Shown: positions 30,760 through 41,957 of the stretch, in pieces | Numbering within the stretch: the stretch's first letter is position 1 | Layout: each line of letters starts with the position of its first letter | Origin: Ceratobasidium sp. AG-K | Taxonomy: Eukaryota; Basidiomycota; Agaricomycetes; Cantharellales; Ceratobasidiaceae | Length of the DNA: 64,000 nt | Assembly (NCBI GenBank): GCA_037039685.1 | Contig: JAWNGF010000006.1 | Span: 1,178,001-1,242,000, forward strand | Direction: 5' to 3' | The notes under the pieces: model-generated | Told to the model about the DNA's origin: nothing | The model's input: only the letters and a program-made list of their open reading frames with translations | Databases searched by the model: none | Translations under genes and position numbers: made by a program

Positions 30760-31151
30760 GAGCTATAATAAATGCGCTTCCTGGTGCGCTGCGACCAAAT
30801 ATGGCTAGTACTTGTTGGTGAAGAGAAAATCCCCTGGGTAGAGATGGATAAGTAGGGGGAACCTAGTCGACGGTAGGTTCAAGGCGAGGGTCTCAGAGGT
30901 CCTTGTTCCAATAGAATATGTAAGCGGCGCTTCCTGATTAGGTGGCGACGGCTCAGTGATATCAGAGGATAGGGGACGTCTTCAACAGGCTAATGGATGC
31001 GAGCTGCAATATGCCTCGACGTGTAAATGATGCAGGGGAGATATAGGGGTATTAGCTATCAATGGTGAAGGGTGTGCAATTGCTCAGAGATATCCCGGTG
31101 ATGATAAACCTGGTTCCGACAGCGACGAGGGCTGTATCCGCGGCGAAGGCG

Positions 31152-31165
31152 ACAAGACTTGTTCT
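31152..31165 (-). other. Self-priming primer binding site of element B
   Basis: Minus-strand AGAACAAGTCTTGT, 2 nt after the 5' LTR, is a perfect 14-nt complement of ACAAGACTTGTTCT in the LTR (31285-31298), about 25-30 nt downstream of the TATA box. It also repeats the upstream arm of the LTR hairpin. Confidence 0.75.
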
Positions 31166-31167
31166 AG

Positions 31168-31592
31168 TGTCACAACCCTAGCCGAACCTTGGAGGCCGAG
31201 ACTCCACAGGTAGTGATGATGGGGGTTGGGGCGGTAACTAAGGCCTAAGTGAGTCACGCGATTGTGTGAGGGGAAAACAACAAGAGAACAAGTCTTGTGG
31301 GGGCAAGACTTGTGTCGCTGGTATATATACTAACTACTGTGGCTATGTACAATAGAGAGCAGGCGACAAGGGAAGACAAAAAGAGAAAAGGCAAGAGTCC
31401 GAGGGAAGCGAGGACAGAACAAAGGGAACGTGATAAGTCCATGGGCGCCAAGGGAAAACTGGGACTAGCCAGGCAGGCATGTCCCGCGGTCATGGCTTAC
31501 ATAAAGGCGACTATATGCGCCAAGACGAGGAGAACGAGACCAAACACGAGCCAAACAGAACACAGAAGAGAGAAAAGGAAAAGGTCGTGACA
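31168..31592 (-). repeat. 5' LTR of element B
   Basis: 425 bp, same as the 3' LTR. Promoter side for the element: TATATATACC on the minus strand about 31322-31330, then the hairpin. Confidence 0.95.
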
Positions 31593-32124
31593 CTGGACCT
31601 ATTGGCTCTCTCGCACACACAACCGTCCAGAGCGTCCGTCAAAGTCTTTCCACCTTGTTTAACTCAAGGTGTTCACCGTTCAACGCCTTGGAAAGTATGG
31701 TTCGGTATAGACTGTCTAGTACAGTACATTCTGTAGGCGTTCTTGGGTGTCCACCACGCCAGAATTCAAAGTGACATATCGAACTGCCGGGGTAGCAAAG
31801 ATGAACAGCCAGCCGGCAAGGGCAGCAAGTCGGTCGATATTGGAAGAAAAAAATTGGAAAGATCGAAGCTCCTGGGTCAAATACGTCTTGATGTCCGCTT
31901 TGACTAGTGATTGCTCAATGTTGTGTAGCCAAAGAAAGGAGCGTAGAGTACCTGTGTGAGACTCCATGCTGCTGCAGATCAAAGGCTTGGGTCGACTAGC
32001 AACAAAGAACTTGACAGGCAGGTTTTCCGCATATTGAATCAGTAGCTCCAGCACACCTTTGGTTCCTCCAACGTTGGCGCAATTGTCTACTGCGTCGATC
32101 ACTACTACCACATCATTTGGTACC
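31593..32124 (-). pseudogene. NLR pseudogene piece 2: NACHT Walker B to winged helix
   Basis: Begins at element C with VVVVIDAVDNCANVGG (Walker B; the usual DEC is DNC), then LPVKFFVASRPKPLI, LHNIEQSLVKADI and GWLFIFATPAVRYV. A frame change near 31.7 kb follows, then DSLYRTILSKALNGEH, a TGA at 31639-31641 and VVCAREPIGP at the edge of element B. Confidence 0.9.
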
Positions 32125-32536
32125 TGTCCCGACTTGGGTCAATTAGGTATATAAGAGTTAAGGGGTTCGACTTAGACAAGTCTTAGAACCCAAGGAGTAG
32201 TGATAGTAAAAGAGTTGAATAGGCAAGTCCTAGTGGAGAAGAGGTCAAGCCTTGTCGTTAACCGGCTTGACCTCTGGGTTTATATACACGTGAGATCAAG
32301 GCCACGTCATCATCTATCAGTGTGGGAAAGCCGAGTACAACCGATGATAAGCGAGATAAGAGGTATGACTCAACATTCTGGAAGTTCCGGAAGTATCACC
32401 AATATCAAATGAAAAGACAAATACATCACATGATACAAGTTAAGTGCCAGAGGACATTTGTACCAAAGAAGGAAAGTGTTCGGAAAAAAAGATATAAAAT
32501 CAGAATAAAATGTCTGAGCTTAGTCAGCTCATGACA
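32125..32536 (-). repeat. 3' LTR of element C
   Basis: 412 bp, TGTCATGAGC..CGGGACA on the minus strand; TATATAAA followed by a GGTCAAGCC..GGCTTGACC hairpin. Confidence 0.95.
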
Positions 32537-32546
32537 TTACCCCCTC

Positions 32547-35500
32547 CTAAGGGCCTGGCGCGGTGGGATGGAGTTTGTGAAATTTATCAACTAGTTCAGG
32601 AGCGTTCTTGAGATCTTCCTTTGACTGCCAAGAGTTGTCTGCATGAGAGTACCCTTTCCACTTAACGTAATAGTGGAGTTGGCGGCGGATTTTTTTGGAA
32701 TTAAGGATCTCTTCAACCTCCCATTCTTCTTCTACATCTTGTGTGAAAATAGGGGGTGGTTGAGCGGGTTCGCGGCTGTGGGGATCAGAGTGGAATTTCT
32801 TGAGCAGCATGACATGGAAGACAGGATGAACTTTCATCAATTTTGGTAACTCCAGTCTAAAGGCGTGAGTCCCTACTTTTTCCAGTACCTTGTAAGGGCC
32901 TAAAACTTTGTGAGAGAGTTTTACTGAAGGTCTGTCTGTGGATATGTTTTGATGATTAAGCCAGACTTTATCTCCAGGGTTTATCTCTTCTGGTTCTTTG
33001 GCTCCTTTATCAAAGTAGTGTTTGTAGGACTGATTTGCTAGGATGAGGGCGGCTTTGACTTCGTCGTATCCTTTCAACAGGAATTCTGCATGGGCATCAG
33101 CTTCAGGAACAGTATAGTCTGATTCTTCCCCGATGTTCATTCTAGGATTGAAACCTTGGCAGATTTGGAAAGGGGTTTTGCCAGTGGATGCTTGGATTCC
33201 ATTGTTGTACGCAAATTCTGCCATAGGGAGCAGGGCCACCCAGTCGTTTTGCCTATGGTTGACAAAAGCCCTGATAAAGATTTCAACGACTTGGTTTGCC
33301 CGTTCTGACTGTCTGTCTGTCCTTGGATGGTACGCTGTGCTGAAGGTAGGTTTTACGTCTAACCGTTTGTACAGATGCCTAATGAACTTCGAGTTGAAAG
33401 TGGATCCTCTATCCAAGACAGTTGCCTTTGGAGTGCCGTGAAGTTTCCAAATGTTTGCAACAAAAATATTGGCTATGTCTACTGCTGTGGCCGTTGATTT
33501 GCAAGGGAGATAGTGTGCCATCTTGGAGAACCGATCTACTACTGTTAAGATTGCGTCATATCCTTCTGATTCTGGGAGCCCTACAATCATGTCATAGGAG
33601 ATCTCTTCCCAAGGTCTCTCAGGAATATGTAAAGGACGCAGTAATCCTGTGGGGAGTTGGTTCGATGGTTTAACTCGAATGCATGTTTTGCAGTGTGACA
33701 CATAAGAGTTGACGAATTTCTTCATGGTTGGCCAGTAGTAAGTTCTGGAAACCAATTCTAATGTTCTTGCTTGTCCAGGATGCCCAGCTGTAATATTGTC
33801 ATGGCGCGATTCCAATATCAGGTTTCTGACGGTTTCATCCTTGGGGACAAAGATCTTTCCTTTGAACATTAGGAGTCCTTCTCTGTATTCCCAATCTTTG
33901 ACTTTTTCTCCGTTTCTCAGCTTATTGTGGGCTTCCTCTAATCTGGGATCTTTGAGGATTGCTTCTCTGATTAGATCGTTAATCTCCTGGTCAGGGGTAA
34001 TAGCCAAAATAAAAATGTCTGGTTTGAGGAGAACTTGGTTCTCTACCCCCCCCCCAAGGTTCTAGGTCATATCGCCTTGAGAGAATGTCTGCTTTTTTGT
34101 TTTGGCTTCCTGGCCTGTATAAGATTTGGAAGTTGAAGTCCACCAAGAAATTCATCCAGCGGATCTGGCGTTGGTTCAATTGTTTGGATGATGAGAAGTA
34201 TTCCAAATTTTTGTGATCTGTTATCACTTGAATGGCTTTTTCTGTGCCTTGGAGTAAGTGCTGCCATTCTTTGAAGGCTCTAATGATTGCCAATAGTTCT
34301 TTGTTGAAAATGTCGTAGTTTCGTTCAGCCGGATTTAGTGATTTGGAAAGAAAAGCTACAGGGTGTAATTTTCCTTCTTCATCCTTCTGTGACAAAACTG
34401 CTCCTGTGGCAAATCCCGACGCGTCTGTCTCGAGGAAAAATTCCTTTTTTTGATTGGGCTGCATCATTACAGGTGCCACCTTAAGAGCCTTTTTTAGTGT
34501 GTTCATAGCCTCTTCTTCTTTGCTTGTCCACTGCCACTTTTGATCCTTCTTAAGTAGGTTATATAGAGGTCTGGCTTTGCCGGCAAAGTCTTGGATGAAT
34601 CTTTGATAGAAGTTGACGAATCCTAGGAACTCTTGAACTTGTTTGACATTCTTGGGAGCCTTCCAATTCATAGCTTCCGTGACCTTTTCCTGATCCGTTT
34701 CAATTCCTTTATTGGAAATGACCAATCCTACCCAGTCCAGTTTGGTTTGGTGGAACTTGCATTTTCTCAATTTTGCAACCAGCTTGTGTTCCCTTAGTCT
34801 TCTTAGCACCTCTTTCATGTGTCCTGGATGATCTTCGACTCGTTTGGAAAAAACAAAGATATCATCAATGTATACGAGTACAAAAACCCCCATAATGTCC
34901 CTGAATATAGAATTCATTAGGGACTGGAAACTTGATGGAGCATTTTTGAGACCGAATGGCATGACTTTCCATTTGTACATGCCGTATTGAGTTTTGAATG
35001 CTGTTTTCCATTCATGGCCTGCTGCTATTTGGGTTTGGTGGAATCCCTGTGCCAAGTCTAGAGTGGTGCCAATGACGAATCCTTCCAGGGCCCTTAACCA
35101 TTGGTCCAGTGGTGGTATTCCGCTTGCGTTGAATTTGCATAGTGAATTCACATATCTGTAGTCAACGCAAAAGCGTAACTCTGGGTTGTTTGGATCTTCT
35201 GGATGTGGTTTTTTGACAAACAGAACTGGGGAAGCCAAAGGGGACTTAGAAATCTGAATGTGTCCTCTTCGGATCAGGGTTTCTAGTACTTTCTTCATTT
35301 CTTTGTCTTCAGCTGGGGACATTTTGTAAATAGGGCTGTGCTTTAGTTTGGCTTCTGGTAGGAGGTCGAGCGTAATGTCAGTTGGCCTGTGAGGTGGGAG
35401 TTCTTCTAATCTGGATTCGTCGAATACATCTGCGAACTCTTTGTATTCTTCTGGTAATGTAGTTTCAGCTGCAATTTGGAGTGTAGACGGGACTTCTAGG

Positions 35501-35946
35501 CAGTTTTTTGAGCAGAATTTGCTTGTGTATGCAATTGTCCTATTTTTCCAATTAATTTGTGGGTTATGTTTCTTGAGCCATGACATCCCGAGTACAATAG
35601 GATGTCTTCCAATGTTTGTGACATGGCATTCTATTTCGCTGGAATGTGTTCCCATGGCAAGCTTAAATTTGGTATAGTGGGTGACTTTTCCAGACGAGAC
35701 TTCTTGTCTGTCTATAACCCACAGAGTCTTTGGTTTTTCGTGTTGGAAAAGGGGAAGGTTTGCCTCTTTTGCTAGGGAAGGGTTGATGAAACAGGAGGTT
35801 GCGCCGCAGTCGAGGAGTGCTTGTCCAGAGAATCTTTTCGATCTGTTAACTGACTTAGAATCAGGAGCCGTAGCTAGTGGATGAGCAGTGAAATCAAGGT
35901 ATAATTGGTTTTCATTTGATATTGACATGATTTCTAGTTCATCCAT
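32547..35946 (-). pseudogene. pol: Element C Pol, frameshifted in a ten-G run
   Basis: The first frame (35946-33991) has protease LLDCGATSCF (DCG in place of DSG), RT YIDDIFVFSK and RNase H ETDASGFATGAV. The second (34007-32547) has the integrase (HDNITAGHPGQ..CKTCIRVKP, DMIVGL, LDRGSTF, SERANQ) and a chromodomain (WEVEEILNSKK, YYVKWKGYSHADNSWQ). The two are separated by a frame change in a run of ten C on the plus strand (34046-34055), where nine would keep frame. Either a real indel or a homopolymer error. Confidence 0.88.
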
Positions 35947-35981
35947 ATTACTAGCTAATATATCACCGAGTACTTGGCTCC

Positions 35982-37333
35982 TTAATAAGCCTCGGTGATG
36001 TCTTTTCCCGATTCAATGTCTGAAGAGATTTCTTCAATCTGAGCTTCAAACCCTGAGGCTGTGTTCTTGGAAGGACAGACTCTTGCTGAGTGTCCCTTGC
36101 CACTGCAGGTGAAGCAAATCATTGGTCCTTTTCCTTTCCCATCAAGATCCATTGCGTTGGGGTCTTTAGCAGGAGTGGACGATTTGGGTGTTTGAATAAT
36201 TGGAGCATTGAAGGTACTGATTCGGGTGTCTTTTTGAATTGCTCCAAAAGGGACATTTCCTTTTGTCCCATTGTCCCAGGAGATCTGTGGTACTGGGCAG
36301 CCCTTGGCGTTTCTGGTAATGCTTGAGATTTTGCCGTATTGCACCCCCCCGTAGGTTTTGACATAAAGACACAGTCGTTTACGTTGAATCTTTGACCCAG
36401 TGAGGTGTTTGCAGCGCTTGGGGTTGTCTTGAGAGTGGTTTGTTTCGAGGTACTGGTTTGTGGGTTTTGCAACTTCTTTGGTGCATTAATGGCATTCATT
36501 GTGGAATCAATTTCCAAGGCTCTTTTGCGAACTTGGTTGAATGTCCTTGTTGCTTCGTGGGGTTTAAAGTTCTGTGACACCATGGCCATCTTGATTTCAT
36601 CCTTAAGACTGTCATAGAAATCATCACGAAGTACTCAATCGGTGTACCCGAGTACCAATGAGTAAGTGACAAAGTCTCATAGATAATCTTGGACAGAGTT
36701 CTTCTGGATCAACTTCTTGTATAATTGCCTATATCGGTCGGTTTTGTGAACATCACCAAACCTAGCTTGCATTTTGTTCCAGAATTCATCCATGTCATGT
36801 AGCCAAGTTGTTGCTCCCCTTCTTGCCGTCTCCACATCAATTCCAGGTTGCATCCATACATAGGCAGGCCCCTTGCAATAACCCATGATATAAGTGATTT
36901 TTTGTTCTGTGGTTGCTTGTGGGGATGTGTGGTTTATGTACAGAGTACATTGCGACTTAAACTCATCGAATTTATCTACATCTCCAGAGAATTCCTCTGG
37001 GGGATGCATCTTGAGTTTGTATCCTGGGGTGGTTGTTGACGTGGTGGTGGAGGGTGTTGCACCCATGTTTGCAAGTGATTGAGATACCGCATTCATTAAT
37101 TGGTGAAGGGGTGCAATTTGTGCAGTTTGATTTTGAATTGCATGAATGTCTGCAATGTTATTGTCGATTCCCAATTCTAGGGTAGAGGTGATACCATTTA
37201 AGGCATTAATGTGACCGTTAATTTTTTGCACTTCATCTATTAAGGCATTGATTGCCTGTGCAACTACATCGGGTCCCGATGTTGCTGAAATTTGGGTAAA
37301 TCCCCCTTGACTAGGTGATGGGGCTCTCGACAT
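35982..37333 (-). pseudogene. gag: Element C Gag, two stops and a frameshift
   Basis: Starts MSRAPSPSQGGFTQI at 37333 and has a capsid-type core (HPPEEFSGDVDKFDEFKSQC, FGDVHKTDRYRQLYKKL). TGA codons after QDYL (about 36677) and after LGYTD (about 36635), likely former CGA, interrupt the frame. A C-run at about 36346-36352 shifts the frame before the last third, which has the CCHC knuckle CFTCSGKGHSARVC and ends ESGKDITEAY. Confidence 0.85.
36003..36009 (-). promoter_or_regulatory. -1 ribosomal frameshift heptamer, element C gag-pol
   Basis: G GGA AAA at Ser-Gly-Lys near the gag end; the -1 frame runs open (RHHRGLLRSQVLG) into pol. Confidence 0.72.
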
Positions 37334-37357
37334 ATTGGAGTGGGGAAAAAGGTAGAT

Positions 37358-37609
37358 TTATTGAGATCCAAGGCCATACAAAATGTCACGGATTCTTCTC
37401 CGAACCCTTCTATCTTTAATGATGCGCAAACTCCTCAAAAATATCAGTTCAAGATTTTTGTCCTCCAGAAACAACGCGTTGATTACTCCCAGTTCGTTGT
37501 ACTGTTCGTATATGTAGTTGCGATGAACGTCTTCAATAAAGAGTTTTAGGGACTCTAGTCTAAGCTGTTCCCTGTGTTGTTCCTGTGTGAGTCGAGGTCT
37601 TGGTCCCAC
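37358..37609 (-). CDS. Element C small frame between coiled coil and gag, 83 aa
   Basis: Reads PRLTQEQHREQLRLESLKLF and a strongly basic C-terminus (RIIKDRRVRRRIRD), ending 25 nt before the gag start. Charged and helical. It may be the C-terminal part of the coiled-coil frame just upstream, joined by splicing or a lost frame. No family recognised. Confidence 0.4.
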   Translation of the reverse strand: MGPRPRLTQEQHREQLRLESLKLFIEDVHRNYIYEQYNELGVINALFLEDKNLELIFLRSLRIIKDRRVRRRIRDILYGLGSQ

Positions 37610-37643
37610 TGAAAAGGATTGGGTGCAATAGAATTAAGGTGAT

Positions 37644-38175
37644 TTAGAAGGCGGTAATCCTGGTTAAAAGAATACGCACTTCTGCTGCGAGATGACAGTA
37701 TTTGCCCTTGATTTTGTCTTTAAGGGTTTTGATAGTGCGCCACTGTCGTTTGTTGTTGTTGATGAGGGTTTCAACTTTTCGAGTGTGTTTTTCTTGGATT
37801 TTAATAAGTTGGTCGCAATTTTTGATCAACACACAGGTTTGTTCTTGCAAGCGCTTGACTTCGATATTGGTGTCAGCTAGATTTATGCTTTGGACACGAT
37901 CTTGATCGGCTTGTTGCTTGTTTGTGTTGTCGAGGTTAATTTCGACGAACTCGAGCCTTGAATGAAGAGATTGATAATCGGCTTCAAGTTGATTGTAGTT
38001 TTCGTTGTTTCGAGTACGTTCGACCCTTAAATCCTCTGCTTGTTTGACTTGATCTTCTTCCAGTACTTCAATTCAACTGTTTAATTTGTCGACTTTGGTG
38101 TCTAGATCTAGTACGAAGTCCTTGAGTCTAAAGACTGCTTTGCAGAGGCTACAAAATGCGGGAAACACTTTTAAG
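37644..38175 (-). pseudogene. Element C 5' coiled-coil frame with one stop
   Basis: On the minus strand an open stretch begins near 38175 (VFPAFCSLCKAVFRLKDFV), has one TGA after DKLNS, and continues to 37644 as about 145 residues rich in Glu, Gln, Asn, Leu and Lys (NYNQLEADYQSLHSRLEFVE, NIEVKRLQEQTCVLIKN), a clear long coiled coil. It precedes gag, an unusual place for a coding region in a gypsy element. The single TGA is likely a former CGA, as elsewhere in this copy. Confidence 0.55.
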
Positions 38176-38637
38176 GTTAATTAGTTAGTTACTAATTAGT
38201 CCTTTTTTAGTGCGCACTGGTGGAAACGACGAGTGGATGTGGTTCTTGATGGATGAGAGTGTTAACTTGGGTGGTGCTCCGACCACTTTCCAGTTTTTGC
38301 TTGAGAGGATCTGGCTTCCTCGAGATGTTGATTTGGATGTGAAGGGTGCTAGACCCTAAGCTTTTGCTTTTTATACTCCTTTTCTGATCTTATCAGTTAT
38401 CAACAGCCTTGGGCGGGCGTGATAGCGACAGTGTATGACAGAGTAAGGGTGTATTTAGCTGACTAAAGCTGCTATGACCTGAAAGAGGATAACGATTGGG
38501 TTCACTGACAGCGTATAGTGACATGGAACTACTGGTCTATATCAAGTATAGCTCTTCGTTTGTTGTACTATGCCTGTTTTCCCGTGTATGTTCTATCTAC
38601 TTGATGGAAGAGCAGGGGCTTATGGCCAGTGCTTAGA

Positions 38638-38649
38638 AAGGCTTGACCT
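38638..38649 (-). other. Self-priming primer binding site of element C
   Basis: Minus-strand AGGTCAAGCCTT, 2 nt after the 5' LTR, complements AAGGCTTGACCT in the LTR (38769-38780), about 30 nt downstream of the TATA box; it repeats the upstream hairpin arm GGTCAAGCC. Confidence 0.72.
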
Positions 38650-38651
38650 AA

Positions 38652-39063
38652 TGTCCCGACTTGGGTCAATTAGGTATATAAGAGTTAAGGGGTTCGACTT
38701 AGACAAGTCTTAGAACCCAAGGAGTAGTGATAGTAAAAGAGTTGAATAGGCAAGTCCTAGTGGAGAAGAGGTCAAGCCTTGTCGTTAACCGGCTTGACCT
38801 CTGGGTTGATATACATGTGAGATCAAGGCCACGTCATCATCTATCAGTGTGGGAAAGCTGAGTACAACCGATGATAAGCGAGATAAGAGGTATGACTCAA
38901 CATTCTGGAAGTTCCGGAAGTATCACCAATATCAAATGAAAAGACAAATACATCACATGATACAAGTTAAGTGCCAGAGGACATTTGTACCAAAGAAGGA
39001 AAGTGTTCGGAAAAAAAGATATAAAATCAGAATAAAATGTCTGAGCTTAGTCAGCTCATGACA
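38652..39063 (-). repeat. 5' LTR of element C
   Basis: 412 bp. In this copy the minus-strand TATA is TATATCAA where the 3' LTR has TATATAAA, so the promoter may be weakened. Confidence 0.95.
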
Positions 39064-39523
39064 GTACCGCCTTGCCCATTTCCGTCAATGGCCTTGATAT
39101 GAGGCGCTCAAACTGCGTGCTGATATTGCGCTTTGCGACGTCCAGGTCACACTTCAGCACGTCACATAGTACTTTCTGGTATGAGTTTGAGTACCAGCTG
39201 AGCTGGTAGGCGATCTTCTGCACAATCTTGTTTACGTCGCAACAGTCTGGTGAGTTGCGGGAGCAAAAGAAACTGCCGCCAAGCCGCCCGTCCTCATCCA
39301 GCATCTCGCATAATGTGTAAGCAATGGTCGTCTTACCGGTGCCAGCCATGCTGTTCAGCCAATAGATCTTTGTGCCGTTGCTCTCACAAGTCCAGATCCA
39401 AATGTTCTGGAGGACTTCGACCCAAGTGTTATTTGTGCACCTAGCTCACTTCATATCTGTGATAGGAAGCGCTGCATTATAGCAGGCCTCGTAAGCTGGC
39501 ATGAGCTCTTTGAGACAAGTATT
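39064..39523 (-). pseudogene. NLR pseudogene piece 1: start of NACHT with Walker A
   Basis: Reads LKELMPAYEACYNAALP, a TGA at 39446-39448 where Arg is expected, then VEVLQNIWIW, YWLNSMAGTGKTTIAYTL (Walker A with SMAGTGKT), LGGSFFCSRNSPDCCDVN and STQFERLISRPLTEMGKAV, ending at element C. The splice acceptor that should precede residue AsnThr near 39523 lacks AG. The N-terminal exons upstream are not recognisable. Confidence 0.88.
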
Positions 39524-41957
39524 GTGCGAACATAACATGTCTTAGTTTCTGTCAAGCCCAAGGAACGCTCAAGTGCATACCTTCTGTTGCTCTTGCATTT
39601 CATCCCTTGGGCTTGGAAAGTTTGTGATCATTTGAATGGACGGTATACCGGTCTGTGAACTGGCTTGAAAGGAGGTTGAGCCATACACTATATGAGGCTC
39701 ATGGTTGAACCTTGGTGGGATCGGTGCGTATGGGCTATGGCGGGGTGTCAGGTGCAACGAACTGGCGGGAAACTGGCTGTCCCGGCGGGATCCCGATCCG
39801 GTTGCCATTATATATAGCACCCAGTGTTTGGTATTTGGGTGGAGCAGGGCTCTCAGCGAACAGATCTATATAGAGGACTGACGTGTCGATAAGCTGTGAT
39901 TGCTGCACCATGGTCAAGTTGAGGCTGAGTTGCAAATAGATGGTGAGCCCAGCGTGCAGAAGTCGGCAGTATTGGACATGCGGAATTTGAAGTGGGAACG
40001 CTCGCCCTCTGACTGTGTTTGTCCACCACATCATCCTACTGGTGCTCCAACTCCCCTACCAGATCTTGGATTATCCTCTGAATCTAAAATATGATACAGT
40101 TCCTATAACACTCACTTCACCGGGTTTTCAAGGTATGCCAATTTCACACGACTAAACTAAACTCAAGGTGACAAACTATCGTGTCCTTCAGCAAGCTAGC
40201 ATCAAATCATCGGGCTGGAAACCCGTCTGTGAGGACTACTTCCTCAACACACAGATTCCCCCTTATACACCACCCTGTCCCGCGGCCACACCCGCCTAGA
40301 CCGCCCTTGGTTCGCATTTGGGACGGCATTGATGGAACCACATGGGTTGTTGGGAAGAAGTAGATTTGGTGCAACTGGAAACCTGAGCTTGAGGTGAATG
40401 CTTTCCCGCTTGTCATATGGCACTGGCTGACTGGATTCAGATCAGTAATCAGCAGATATCCCACCCAAGAATCGCCGTGCATGGTGAGCCTTGAGCTGGT
40501 GGCGTAACGGTGTATATCTGGGATCTGGGACATTAATTTGATACTTCCCGCCACAAGCCTTGTCGGTGCGATTTGTGGTCCTATGGGTGAACATATCTGT
40601 ACACTCCGCAATGCCGACTTCCATACCTTTTCCTCGCAATCTTGGCGGCGCTATGGGCGCTGCTGGCCGGTAAGCCATCCTGTTCATGGTCTTTGCAAGA
40701 ACTTGCAGCTCAGTAAAGATATGGTTGTGGTAGTTGTTGACCGCCACCAGTTGCGAATCGTTGAGACATTGACTCCATCTGTGTGCGTCACATAGGACAA
40801 CCAATCGTTTGGCACATTGTCCTCTCCTCCCCACCTTAACCCACCCCATTTGCCTGCCTTGTCCTTGGCGCATATCAAGTCAATCTTCTTGCCCTGCCCT
40901 CCAACGAGTCACCGCTGAACACCTGGACACAATCGCCCCATCCGTCAATCCTATGCTCACCAGGCAATGGATGACTCGGAGTTTTTGCATGGTGGTTAGT
41001 TGTGGCACACCCCCCCGCTCCATGGCTTATGCTTGGGAGAGATTCAACGTCGACTTGCCATCCGATCCCAGCTTCAACACACTTGACCGCCCGTCCGTCA
41101 CCATCGTCACCGCCCGTCCGTCACCGTCGTCACCGCCCCGATGATCAAGCCTAGCACTTGGGGTATGATCGATGGATTCCACCTAGCTCGGGGGTACTAC
41201 CAGTGAACGCGTCCAACCTATCCGACGAACAACATCCAGTTTTCCCACACCCTGCTGGTATATTCTGCAACGGGTGTTTTGACAACGCTATGAGCGCATA
41301 GGGTTCGCATGATCGCATCTACGAGCTTGATTGACGATCTTCTAACTTGGCTTGACACAGTGGATGCTACCACGCTTTGAACTCAAGTCACTCGTGTATG
41401 ACGTACATCCCAAATACATAATTTTGATACCAATACCAATCCCGCTACTCACAACCCCAGCCTATACGTCAACCCTATTGGCTCTGATTTGCTGTGGATA
41501 ATGGAACGGCACTGCATCTCAAACGCAGATGTATGTGAGTGTGTATTGTTGAGTGAAGGCCGCGAACTGTGGCTCGGTGAGCTACGTGAATGACTCAGGG
41601 TTCAGAGATGCGGCACAACTGTGAGGGACACTTCATGAGCTTTGATTATATGCATGGTGCGTCGAGCAGCAGTTGTTGACTGGATGCTCTTCAGCACTTT
41701 GTGCACAAGTTCAATGTCATGACAATCTGTGTGTGTGTATCCTTGGCATCATCAAGGGAAGAAAGGGAGTGTTGGAAATGGTACATTGGTGGAACCATAT
41801 GGATGACTAGGCTCCATGACCAAGGCCTGCATTTGAGTGGGGGGAGCGTGGCTAATCTATTATCCTGTTATGAGTCATTTGATTCCCATGAAGCTGATTG
41901 GCTGATTTAATCTTAAATCATCTGCAAATTGCACTATTCTGCTACAACAATAAGTAG
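39524..41957. other. No supportable gene; degraded coding-like stretches
   Basis: Minus-strand frames around 40440-40930 read like protein in pieces (IDLICAKDKAGKWGGLRWGG, NDWLSYVTHTDGVNVSTIRN, then in another frame NYHNHIFTELQVLAKTMNRM), suggesting a decayed gene of unknown family. 39570-40030 may contain remains of the NLR N-terminus, not recognised. No LTR was seen. Confidence 0.35.

Larger units (their letters stand above)
24484..31592 (-). mobile_element. Ty3/gypsy chromodomain retrotransposon B, full length
   Basis: 7,109 bp, minus strand, two 425-bp LTRs that look identical base for base, target duplication CTGGA (24479-24483, 31593-31597). Order: LTR, ~400-nt leader, gag, pol (-1), ORF3 overlapping the pol tail, polypurine tract, LTR. 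All frames are open. Identical LTRs make this the youngest insertion in the window and a good candidate for an active element. Relatives here: element E and the solo LTR at 14861. Confidence 0.97.
32125..39063 (-). mobile_element. Ty3/gypsy chromodomain retrotransposon C, decayed
   Basis: 6,939 bp, minus strand, 412-bp LTRs, target duplication GTACC (32120-32124, 39064-39068). The LTRs differ at three bases seen by eye, two of them C/T at CpG. Unlike A and B it has no ORF3; pol ends 10 nt before the 3' LTR. Instead it has about 1.3 kb between 5' LTR and gag with extra frames. Gag and pol are each broken, so this copy needs help in trans to move, if the breaks are real. Confidence 0.95.
12480..39523 (-). 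pseudogene. NACHT-WD40 NLR pseudogene split by four transposon insertions
   Basis: Five minus-strand pieces, in gene order 39523-39064, 32124-31593, 24483-23673, 16444-15811 and 13812-12480, make one NACHT-WD40 protein about 3.7 kb long once the insertions are ignored. Each junction is in frame when the insertion and one target copy are removed: across C it reads EMGKAVPNDVVVVIDA, across B REPIGPAMISELLD, across A WFVGDPVHSIAHS, across the foldback element GMLLAGPFEGH. Stops in the NLR frame: 39446-39448 (TGA), 31639-31641 (TGA), 24309-24311 (TAA), 15859-15861, 15835-15837, 13786-13788, 12942-12944 and 12738-12740 (all TAG). Frameshifts lie near 31.7, 24.28, 15.93 and 12.97 kb. It is the same family as the gene at 6463 and converges on it. 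Dead; order of mutation versus insertion is not fixed by the sequence. Confidence 0.9.
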
